Source: Ruminococcaceae bacterium UBA1772
GTDB lineage: Bacteria; Bacillota; Clostridia; Oscillospirales; Acutalibacteraceae
Reading direction: 5' to 3'
NCBI GenBank assembly: GCA_002314645.1
Contig: DCGS01000040.1
Coordinates: forward strand, 1-5,108
Length of the DNA: 5,108 nucleotides
Shown here: positions 1 through 4,892 of the stretch, in pieces
How positions within the stretch are numbered: position 1 is the stretch's first letter
How the letters are laid out: each line of letters opens with the position of its first letter
The notes under the pieces: generated by a model
What the model saw: the letters and a program-made list of their open reading frames with translations, nothing else
Databases searched by the model: none
What the model was told of the DNA's origin: nothing
Made by a program: the position numbers and the translations under genes

Positions 1-953
1 TTGTACTGCTGACAAAGAAGTGTTCCGTCAAATACAATGTCAACCCACTTTGGAGTGTCCTTAACACTGTACTTTGTTGTTTCACCTGTAACAGGGTCCA
101 TTACAATACAACCACTGACAGTTTCACCACCAAAAATGCCAATGGTACGAGAGTATACAGATGCAACATAGTAAGGTGCACCGTTTTCATCTATTTCAAA
201 ATGAAGGTTACCAAACAATGTTGTTGGGTACCTGAGCCAGATATGTCTGTATGCATCGTCAAAAATGTAGCCTGATGGCACATACTTCATACCTTTAGAT
301 TCAACATATGATGCTGACATGGATACAGGGTCAACAGTAACGTAACCACACACACCGTTTGATCTGTTGTTTATCCATTTAAAGAAGTCAGCATAGTCAA
401 GTGCCGCAACCTTAATAGGCTTGCCCTTGTAGTCAATTTGAGCATAGTCATCAGAAACATCATACTGAGAAACAACCTTAGAAAGTGTACCAATTTCTCT
501 GTCACCAAGCTTCTTTGCAGATGCTGTGTCCATAAGAGCAATTGAGTCTGTTCCCATTGACTCAGGAATGTCTTTTGCAAACTCTGTTTCTGCAACAGGT
601 AAAATGCTTGCATAACTCTTTGCGTGGAACATTGAGTCAGAGAAGATTCCAATGCCAACCATTAAAACAAAAAGTACAACAGGTACAATGTATGCTTTAA
701 TGTTGAACCTAAACTCAGAGAAGTCTCTAGTTCTACCTTTTGAGCCAACCTTTTTAGTAATAATTAAATTACCAAAGTCGTGAATTCCACGTACTAATCT
801 ACAACCAAGGATTGAGAAGAATGTTGTTGCAATAAGGAACATCCAAAAGCCTTCATCATGTAGATTTATTGGAACACATAAAAGGAAGAAAAAGAAGAAA
901 CAGTTTACAAGTAATACGACCAATGCTGGCCAAAGTCCGAGTATCTTTTTCAT
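1..953 (-). CDS. Membrane-anchored protein of unknown function (N-terminal 317 residues, 3' end off window)
   Basis: I do not recognise a defined function. The frame is open from ATG at 953-951 to the left edge with no stop, so the gene is partial. A GGAGGG ribosome site lies at about 961-966. Three hydrophobic segments are visible: residues about 5-29 (with a run of five phenylalanines), 36-53 and 87-104. A hydrophilic region then runs from about 105 to the edge and probably lies outside the membrane. It contains an acidic, aromatic stretch: DTASAKKLGDREIG around 142-155, YADFFKWINNRS around 187-198, and IGIFGGETVSG around 271-281. These stretches resemble, from memory, large clostridial membrane proteins sometimes labelled CvpA-family, but that label is weak and I see no colicin V production domain. 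Codon use fits a real gene and the reading frame is uninterrupted. A terminator and a broken miniature gene lie just upstream on the same strand. Confidence 0.85.
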   Translation of the reverse strand, partial: MKKILGLWPALVVLLVNCFFFFFLLCVPINLHDEGFWMFLIATTFFSILGCRLVRGIHDFGNLIITKKVGSKGRTRDFSEFRFNIKAYIVPVVLFVLMVGIGIFSDSMFHAKSYASILPVAETEFAKDIPESMGTDSIALMDTASAKKLGDREIGTLSKVVSQYDVSDDYAQIDYKGKPIKVAALDYADFFKWINNRSNGVCGYVTVDPVSMSASYVESKGMKYVPSGYIFDDAYRHIWLRYPTTLFGNLHFEIDENGAPYYVASVYSRTIGIFGGETVSGCIVMDPVTGETTKYSVKDTPKWVDIVFDGTLLCQQY

Positions 954-984
954 AAGCCCTCCAACAAAAAAAAATTACACTCTT

Positions 985-996
985 ATTATATAACAG
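985..996 (-). promoter_or_regulatory. Candidate -10 region for the membrane-protein gene
   Basis: Read on the minus strand, a perfect TATAAT lies at 990-985, about 31 bases before the ATG at 953. That would give a leader of roughly 25 bases containing the GGAGGG site. An overlapping reading is TG-T-TATATA (995-987), an extended -10. No good -35 is present at 16-18 bases upstream. The region lies downstream of the terminator at 1031-1051, so the gene needs its own promoter or readthrough. Confidence 0.4.
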
Positions 997-1030
997 AATT
1001 AAAATAATACATAGTTAAAATTATGTAACA

Positions 1031-1051
1031 AAAAAAGCGGGTAAATCCCGC
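1031..1051 (-). terminator. Rho-independent terminator after the miniature gene
   Basis: On the minus strand GCGGG and CCCGC form a perfect 5-bp GC stem (1047-1051 with 1037-1041) with a 5-base loop. The stem is followed by six T residues (1036-1031). The hairpin lies 7 bases past the TAA that closes the small frame at 1059-1154. This placement argues that the small frame belongs to a real transcription unit. It also separates that unit from the membrane-protein gene downstream. Confidence 0.8.
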
Positions 1052-1058
1052 CCTTTTC

Positions 1059-1154
1059 TTAGTCAAGAGTTTTAAGAAGTTCAATTTGCTCCATGTAGAA
1101 TTTGTCAAACAATGGTTTCTTTCCAAAGCCTATAAGCCACTAATGATTGTTCAT
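1059..1154 (-). pseudogene. Miniature gene with in-frame TAG at codon 5 (31 codons plus TAA)
   Basis: ATG at 1154-1152 follows a GGAGGA site (1166-1161) with ideal 6-base spacing. The frame reads M-N-N-H, then TAG at 1142-1140, and continues with 26 codons, WLIGFGKKPLFDK then FYMEQIELLKTLD, to TAA at 1061-1059. The terminator follows at once. The part after TAG looks like a plausible small basic/aromatic then amphipathic protein. I recognise no family. The five complete genes in this window end in TAA or TGA and none in TAG, but that sample is too small to argue for reassignment. The options are a point mutation (for example CAG, TGG or AAG to TAG), a sequencing error, TAG readthrough, or a genuine 4-residue leader peptide. 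No convincing promoter is visible upstream. A broken small gene is the most economical reading. Confidence 0.45.
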
Positions 1155-1160
1155 GATATC

Positions 1161-1166
1161 TCCTCC
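1161..1166 (-). promoter_or_regulatory. Strong ribosome binding site of the miniature gene
   Basis: GGAGGA on the minus strand sits 6 bases before the ATG at 1154. It is as good as any ribosome site in the window, which is unusual for a frame that stops after four codons. It is the main reason for listing that frame. Confidence 0.7.
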
Positions 1167-1248
1167 AAAAAATAATTACTTAAATATACTACCATATTAA
1201 ATGAATATTTTCTCTTGGTATATAAAACAATATTAGTAACGAAATTTT

Positions 1249-1253
1249 GGAGG
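1249..1253 (+). promoter_or_regulatory. Ribosome binding site fixing the oxidoreductase start
   Basis: GGAGG lies 6 bases before ATG at 1260. The frame is also open upstream to a TTG at 1215, but the 15 extra codons would translate through this ribosome site and the TTG has no site of its own. ATG 1260 is therefore chosen. Possible -10 sequences (TATATAAA at 1219-1226) lie upstream, but no matching -35 is seen. Confidence 0.8.
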
Positions 1254-1259
1254 AATAGT

Positions 1260-2552
1260 ATGAAATCAGTTTGGCAGGATACAGAAAAACTCAAGCACTA
1301 TGACGAACTAAAAGAAGACATAAATACTGACGTACTTGTAATTGGTGGTGGTATTGCAGGACTCCTTTGTGCATGGGAACTTGAACAAAGAGGTATAGAT
1401 ACAGTTGTAGTTGAGGCAGACAAGATTGCACATGGTGTTACCGCGTACACTACGGCCAAGGTTACATCGCAGCACGGGTTCATATACAACAAGATAGAAA
1501 GTGAATTCGACCTGCAAACTGCAAAGCTCTACTACCAGGCAAACGAGCTTGCCCTAAAGAAATACAAACAAATGAATAACATAGACCTTGAAGAAAAGGA
1601 CAACTATGTGTATTCAATTACTGACTCGCAAACTGTATTCAGGGAAATGGCAACTCTTAGCCACATAAATGCAAACGCTGAAATTGCAAAGCCAACAGAA
1701 CTCCCAATACAAGCGGTTAGCGCTGTAAGGTTCAACAACCAAGCGCAGATAAACCCACTAAGCCTAATTAAAGAAATAACAAAAAAGCTCACCATCTATG
1801 AAAACACAAAAGTAATAGAAATAAACGGCACAACAGCATACACCGAAACAAACAAAATTCATGCAAACAAGATAATTGTTGCAACGCACTTCCCTTTCAT
1901 AAACAAACACGGCAACTACTTCCTAAAGCTCTACCAAGAACGTTCATACGTCATTGCCGTAAAAAACGCAGACCGCCTTCCTGCCATGTACATTGACGGC
2001 TCACAAAAAGGTCTCTCCTTCAGAACCTACAAAGACCTTCTCCTCATAGGTGGCGGCACTCACCGCACCGGCAAAAAGGGTGGCGGGTGGGACTTCCTCC
2101 GTCAATTCACCCAAGCATACTACCCTAAAGCCGTTGAACAGTACCACTGGGCAACCCAGGACTGCATGACCCTTGACGGTATTCCATACATTGGACAGTA
2201 CAGCCCTAGCCTTGAGAACATCTACGTAGCAACAGGCTTCAACAAATGGGGCATGACAACCTCCATGGTTGCCGCCTCCCTCCTTGCTGACTTAATAACA
2301 GACAAACGAAACCCATACGAAAAAGTGTTCACACCACAAAGAACAATCCTTAGACCTCAACTCTTAATAAACGCCGCAGAAACCACCGTAAACCTTCTAA
2401 CCCCAACAACCCCAAGATGTCCTCACCTTGGCTGTGCTCTCAAATACAACAAACAAGAACACACCTGGGACTGTCCATGCCACGGTTCCCGCTTCACTGA
2501 AAAAGGTGAACTAATAGAAGGTCCTGCTACTGATGATTTGAAGAGACTATAA
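1260..2552 (+). CDS. FAD-dependent oxidoreductase with C-terminal Rieske [2Fe-2S] module
   Basis: This 430-residue protein is a DAO-superfamily flavoprotein. The N-terminal Rossmann site shows V-I-GGGIAG at 27-34 and the ribose-binding acid E52 after the second strand. A conserved C-terminal FAD-contact motif, ATGFNKWG, lies at 324-331. The last 44 residues carry Rieske cluster ligands C387-x-H389 and C405-x2-H408, 15 residues apart. C392 and C407 are placed like the disulfide pair of high-potential Rieske proteins. There is no signal peptide, so it is probably cytoplasmic. The architecture matches Bacillus YhfW, which from memory is about 500 residues. Here the strands that usually precede the first Rieske motif are largely missing. 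Electrons probably pass between FAD and the cluster, but the substrate is unknown. It is the only plus-strand gene, and it converges on the PIN gene. Its middle and end use many C-ending codons, unlike the neighbouring cassette. Confidence 0.93.
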   Translation: MKSVWQDTEKLKHYDELKEDINTDVLVIGGGIAGLLCAWELEQRGIDTVVVEADKIAHGVTAYTTAKVTSQHGFIYNKIESEFDLQTAKLYYQANELALKKYKQMNNIDLEEKDNYVYSITDSQTVFREMATLSHINANAEIAKPTELPIQAVSAVRFNNQAQINPLSLIKEITKKLTIYENTKVIEINGTTAYTETNKIHANKIIVATHFPFINKHGNYFLKLYQERSYVIAVKNADRLPAMYIDGSQKGLSFRTYKDLLLIGGGTHRTGKKGGGWDFLRQFTQAYYPKAVEQYHWATQDCMTLDGIPYIGQYSPSLENIYVATGFNKWGMTTSMVAASLLADLITDKRNPYEKVFTPQRTILRPQLLINAAETTVNLLTPTTPRCPHLGCALKYNKQEHTWDCPCHGSRFTEKGELIEGPATDDLKRL

Positions 2553-2591
2553 CAAAAAAGCCGAATCATAAGATTCGGCTTAAAATTTCAA
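2548..2591. repeat. Left copy of a 44-base near-duplicate bracketing the xre-immA-PIN cassette
   Basis: This copy starts at TATAAC, which contains the oxidoreductase TAA. It runs through an A-run, a GCCGAA...TTCGGC hairpin and AAAA, and ends at TTTCAA. The copy at 4295-4338 has the same order: TATAAC, A-run, GCCGAA, a variable loop, AAGATTCGGCTT, AAAA, then TATCAA. Both are 44 bases long and differ by small gaps and a few substitutions. The TCA at 2588-2590 here lines up with the rubrerythrin stop codon in the other copy. Confidence 0.7.
2553..2581 (-). terminator. Terminator of the xre-immA-PIN operon, perhaps bidirectional
   Basis: A perfect 10-bp stem pairs AAGCCGAATC (2558-2567) with GATTCGGCTT (2572-2581) around a 4-base loop. 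On the minus strand the stem leads into a run of T (2559-2554), fitting the end of the PIN transcript, whose stop is at 2594. On the plus strand the T run is poor. The hairpin starts only 6 bases after the oxidoreductase stop and may still stop that transcript. Confidence 0.85.
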
Positions 2592-2593
2592 AA

Positions 2594-3121
2594 TTATTCT
2601 CTTTTTAAATATTCGGAAAAAGTCTTTTCTGGGAGTTTTCTGTTTTTCTTTAACATTTTATCCCATATTATATTTCCATCGTCTTCTGTAATAATTTTCT
2701 TCTCTAGGGCTTCTTTAAGTATTGAGCCTGTATCTACATGTTTAAGATTATATTTTGTTATGTAATATGAAATATCTTTATAATTGTTACTAGCCAGTAT
2801 ACCGTTATAAGTTTTTGCTAAAGCAATTCCTGCCGCTTCTCCACGGCCTATTTGTTTGTAATTTTCATTACCATTAACCAACGACTTGTACAGCTTATAT
2901 TCATCTGATCCCACTTCTATATCTTGAACTTTTGCAACTTCTCTATTTATTAATTCATCTGTTCGTTGCTTTAAATGTGGTATTGATGGATTAGACAATT
3001 CTTGGTAAACAGGTTCAGGTAAAATAACACTTCCTCCATACAGAGCCTCTATGATATTTGTATTGTTTATCCACAAAAACGAGGAAAGGCAATCTGTATC
3101 AAAAAATAATTCTTCAGTCAT
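2594..3121 (-). CDS. PIN-like ribonuclease, likely effector of the cassette
   Basis: The protein has 175 residues, a typical size for a single PIN domain. The N-terminus reads FFDTDCLSSFLW with paired acids D8 and D10. E41 follows in VYQELS, and E95 in GRGEAAGIALAK is the usual central acid motif of PIN proteins. The fourth motif reads LASNNYKDI (109-117), with asparagines where many PIN domains have aspartates, and D116 nearby. The rest is helical and ends in a basic tail (KMLKKNRKLPEK). PIN proteins are Mg/Mn-dependent RNases and are often toxins. RNase activity here is inference, given the altered acid site. ATG 3121 overlaps the end of immA (TGA 3116-3114) by 8 bases, so translation is coupled. 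An AGGAGG lies rather far upstream, about 12 bases, with a closer AAGG. It is the last gene of the operon, followed by a terminator. Confidence 0.8.
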   Translation of the reverse strand: MTEELFFDTDCLSSFLWINNTNIIEALYGGSVILPEPVYQELSNPSIPHLKQRTDELINREVAKVQDIEVGSDEYKLYKSLVNGNENYKQIGRGEAAGIALAKTYNGILASNNYKDISYYITKYNLKHVDTGSILKEALEKKIITEDDGNIIWDKMLKKNRKLPEKTFSEYLKRE

Positions 3122-3866
3122 TCATATTGCCTTCCTCCTCATAAAGATTATAAACAATATCAGCTCTGTAGGCGTCAAGGAGGAGTTCTTCTCTTTTACC
3201 TTCTGATATTCTTCCCATTTCAGAAAGTTTTTCAACCTTTCTAACATATTCACCAGTAGTAAAGTATTTCTTTTCTTCTGGTTCAGTAAAATATAATTCC
3301 TTTCCAAAGCCAAGTTTTGCAGCTTCAGCTGATACTTTTACACCTTTATATGTTTCAAAATCCAACTTTGAAATATAACCATCTTTTTCAAGTCTATAAA
3401 GCATTGCTAAATGACTAATTTGGAAAAATTGCTCTGCCTCTATAACACTTTCTAAGTTCCATTCATTAACCTTTTTTGAATATTGATATAAAGCATCATA
3501 TGGCATTAATAAATAACCAGCAAATAAATCCGCTTCTTTTTCTGAGTCTGATTTATTTTCACTCATATTCATGTCACAAATAACTCTACCATCTATGCTT
3601 TCATAAAGTATATGATAAAGTTCATGAGCTAAAGTAAATCTTTGTCTGCCATATGAAGTGTTTGAATTTATACAGATTATTATGTCTTCATCTGCAACAG
3701 TACACATGCCACTAATTTTTTCTGAAAGTGGATATTTTACTATTGTAATGTTCTTTTCTTTCCAACCATTAACTAAAGCAAAAATGTCTATAGGAGAATC
3801 TATACCCTCATTAAACATTTTTCTTGTTTCTAATGCGAAAGAATTCAACCTTTGTTCAGTCTTCAT
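3114..3866 (-). CDS. ImmA/IrrE-like zinc metallopeptidase (peptidase M78)
   Basis: With ATG at 3866 the protein has 250 residues. The zinc site is explicit: HELYH at 81-85 within RFTLAHELYHILYES, followed by EADLFAGYLLMP with the third ligand E111. This pairing is the hallmark of the M78 (formerly DUF955) family, which includes ImmA of ICEBs1 and IrrE. Family members cleave or inactivate a partner Xre-type repressor. The C-terminal half (about 130-250) is helical and charged and may sense a signal. The frame also opens at TTG 3881, but ATG 3866 has GGAG (3879-3876) 9 bases upstream and is preferred. The gene overlaps xre by 11 bases and PIN by 8 bases, so all three are translationally coupled. 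The product is probably a cytoplasmic protease acting on the Xre protein encoded upstream. Confidence 0.93.
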   Translation of the reverse strand: MKTEQRLNSFALETRKMFNEGIDSPIDIFALVNGWKEKNITIVKYPLSEKISGMCTVADEDIIICINSNTSYGRQRFTLAHELYHILYESIDGRVICDMNMSENKSDSEKEADLFAGYLLMPYDALYQYSKKVNEWNLESVIEAEQFFQISHLAMLYRLEKDGYISKLDFETYKGVKVSAEAAKLGFGKELYFTEPEEKKYFTTGEYVRKVEKLSEMGRISEGKREELLLDAYRADIVYNLYEEEGNMND

Positions 3867-4203
3867 CCTGTGCAACTCCAATTAATTCATTCATATATTT
3901 TATATTCATTGCAATTCTATTTACAGCCGCAATGCTCTGTAAATCTTCCGCATTAATTAAATTTGCTCTAAAAGCAAATTTAAGCGGAATATAGTCATTT
4001 GAATTTCCAAATAAATAATCCTCAGAACATCCAAACAAACTACATATTTTATCAACCATAGTAATGTTTAATGCTCTTGTACCATTTTCAATTTTAGTAA
4101 TTAAACTTTGATCCACTTCCAAGTAATTTGCTAATTGTGCTTGAGTTAAATTACTTTCATTTCTAAGCTCTTTAAGTCTTATTGTTGATTCAAATCCTGC
4201 CAT
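3856..4203 (-). CDS. Xre-family HTH repressor, likely autoregulator of the cassette
   Basis: The protein has 115 residues. An HTH_3/Cro-CI type domain spans about 8-66: IRLKELRNESNLTQAQLA, then LEVDQSLITKIENGTRAL with the recognition helix around 31-40, then ICSLFGCSEDYLFG. The C-terminal tail (about 72-108: LKFAFRANLI, then EDLQSIAAVNRI) resembles the tail of Xre repressors that travel with M78 peptidases, and is the likely dimerisation or cleavage region. ATG 4203 follows a purine-rich AGGAGGGGGAG sequence. It is the first gene of the operon and its stop overlaps the immA start. The promoter just upstream carries a perfect inverted repeat, so it probably represses its own operon. This fits the ImmR role in ImmR/ImmA pairs, by inference from family and context. 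Confidence 0.93.
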   Translation of the reverse strand: MAGFESTIRLKELRNESNLTQAQLANYLEVDQSLITKIENGTRALNITMVDKICSLFGCSEDYLFGNSNDYIPLKFAFRANLINAEDLQSIAAVNRIAMNIKYMNELIGVAQDED

Positions 4204-4233
4204 TTAACTCTCCCCCTCCTACCATCTATTACC

Positions 4234-4262
4234 ATTATATTCCACACTTGTCATATTTTCAA
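4234..4262 (-). promoter_or_regulatory. Sigma-A promoter of the xre-immA-PIN operon
   Basis: On the minus strand TTGAAA (4262-4257) and TATAAT (4239-4234) are separated by exactly 17 bases. This is the best promoter in the window. The predicted start is near 4227, giving a leader of about 24 bases with the AGGAGG site before ATG 4203. Confidence 0.85.
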
Positions 4263-4288
4263 CTGAAAATTCTAAAAAAATATGACAA
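4248..4288. promoter_or_regulatory. Probable Xre operator: perfect 12-bp inverted repeat over the promoter
   Basis: TTGTCATATTTT (4248-4259) is mirrored exactly by AAAATATGACAA (4277-4288), with 17 bases between. The arm centres are 29 bases apart, close to three helical turns. The left arm occupies the -10/-35 spacer and touches the -35. A second, smaller dyad, TTTTCA-AC-TGAAAA (4256-4269), covers the -35 itself. Binding here would block RNA polymerase. The Xre protein encoded directly downstream is the obvious candidate ligand. Confidence 0.7.
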
Positions 4289-4294
4289 CACATT

Positions 4295-4338
4295 TATAAC
4301 AAAAGCCGAACCCAAAGATTCGGCTTTAAAAATATCAA
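4295..4338. repeat. Right copy of the 44-base near-duplicate bracketing the cassette
   Basis: This is the partner of 2548-2591, in direct orientation. It begins TATAAC, matching the oxidoreductase stop region although no such gene ends here. It ends at TATCAA, which contains the real rubrerythrin stop (TCA at 4335-4337 on the plus strand). The core GCCGAA...AAGATTCGGCTT is shared and the loop differs. Confidence 0.7.
4301..4327 (-). terminator. Terminator of the rubrerythrin gene
   Basis: A 9-bp perfect stem pairs AAAGCCGAA (4302-4310) with TTCGGCTTT (4319-4327) around an 8-base loop. Read on the minus strand it ends in four T residues. It begins 8 bases after the rubrerythrin stop. It nearly matches the hairpin at 2558-2581. 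Confidence 0.85.
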
Positions 4339-4892
4339 TAGTTATCTGCTTCCAACTGGTAATATGCTTGTGGTTTTCCACAGGTTGGACAAACAAGTGG
4401 GGCAGATTCTCCAACAACAATATGTCCACAGTTTCTGCATTCCCAAACTTCAATGTCACATTTAGTGAACACTTCTTGGTTGTCTATGTTGGAAATAAGA
4501 TCTCTGAACCTTTCTTCGTGTCTCTTCTCTATTTCAGCAACCTTTCTAAACTTGGCTGCAATTTCAGAGAAGCCTTCATCTTCAGCAACGCTTGCAAACT
4601 CTGAATACATTTCAGCCCACTCATAGTGTTCACCATTTGCAGCAGATTCTAAGTTTGCCCTTGTGTCACTTAGTCCCTTAAGCTCATTAAACCATATTTC
4701 AGCATGAGCCTTCTCGTTATCTGCCGTGTACTTAAAAAACTCTGCAATCTGCTCATAACCCTGCTGTTTAGCCTTCTCTGAAAACAACGTATACTTATTT
4801 GTTGCCTCAGACTCACCAGTATAAGCTGTCATTAAATTCTTCTCAGTCTTTGTTCCCTTATATTTGTTATTTGGTACTTCTGGAATAGACAT
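4335..4892 (-). CDS. rbr: Rubrerythrin (diiron peroxidase with rubredoxin-like tail)
   Basis: This 185-residue cytoplasmic protein reduces hydrogen peroxide to water in anaerobes, receiving electrons through rubredoxin-type partners. The four-helix ferritin-like domain (about 15-135) carries the diiron ligands: E27 in TGESEA, E60-x2-H63 in NEKAHAE, E91 and E94 in YEWAEMY, and E122-x2-H125 in EKRHEE. The C-terminal rubredoxin-like domain binds one iron through C152-x2-C155 (CRNC) and C168-x2-C171 (CPTC). Length and domain order are normal and no key residue is missing. ATG 4892 has AAAGGAG 7 bases upstream. The gene appears monocistronic, ending in its own terminator. I see no clear PerR box upstream. 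It lies beside a flavin/Rieske oxidoreductase once the intervening cassette is disregarded. Confidence 0.97.
   Translation of the reverse strand: MSIPEVPNNKYKGTKTEKNLMTAYTGESEATNKYTLFSEKAKQQGYEQIAEFFKYTADNEKAHAEIWFNELKGLSDTRANLESAANGEHYEWAEMYSEFASVAEDEGFSEIAAKFRKVAEIEKRHEERFRDLISNIDNQEVFTKCDIEVWECRNCGHIVVGESAPLVCPTCGKPQAYYQLEADNY

Noticed and set aside
371..658. 95-codon open frame on the minus strand
   Set aside because: It is out of frame inside the membrane-protein gene, which is open from 953 to the left edge. It has a low-complexity L/T/M-rich composition and no proper ribosome site.
1194..1208. ATATT-AAATG-AATAT small palindrome upstream of the oxidoreductase
   Set aside because: The arms are only 5 bp in very AT-rich sequence, and chance is sufficient to explain it.
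1215..1259. Upstream TTG start extending the oxidoreductase by 15 residues
   Set aside because: The extra codons run through the GGAGG site that serves ATG 1260, and the TTG has no ribosome site.
1298..1795. Three minus-strand open frames (1298-1492, 1308-1517, 1604-1795)
   Set aside because: They are antisense shadows of the FAD-binding part of the oxidoreductase and have no ribosome sites.
3122..3313. 63-codon minus-strand open frame ending next to the PIN start
   Set aside because: It is a shifted frame inside the M78 peptidase gene, whose own frame is intact with recognisable motifs, so it is not a frameshifted gene.
3867..3881. TTG start for the M78 peptidase
   Set aside because: It would lie within the xre coding end, and the GGAG at 3876-3879 is placed for ATG 3866.
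3658..3885. 75-codon plus-strand open frame
   Set aside because: It lies antisense to the M78 peptidase gene and has no ribosome site.
2558..4327. Similar hairpins considered as a CRISPR array or as terminal inverted repeats of a transposon
   Set aside because: There are only two copies, far apart and in direct orientation, each self-complementary and positioned as a terminator. There is no spacer pattern and no transposase.
4259..4459. 66-codon minus-strand open frame across the rubrerythrin terminator
   Set aside because: It is out of frame with the rubredoxin-like end and runs through the terminator hairpin.
4182..4604. 140-codon plus-strand open frame spanning the xre promoter and part of rubrerythrin
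   Set aside because: It crosses an operator and a terminator and lies antisense to a clear rubrerythrin, so it is a shadow. TTGTCA at 4248 has no good -10 downstream on the plus strand.
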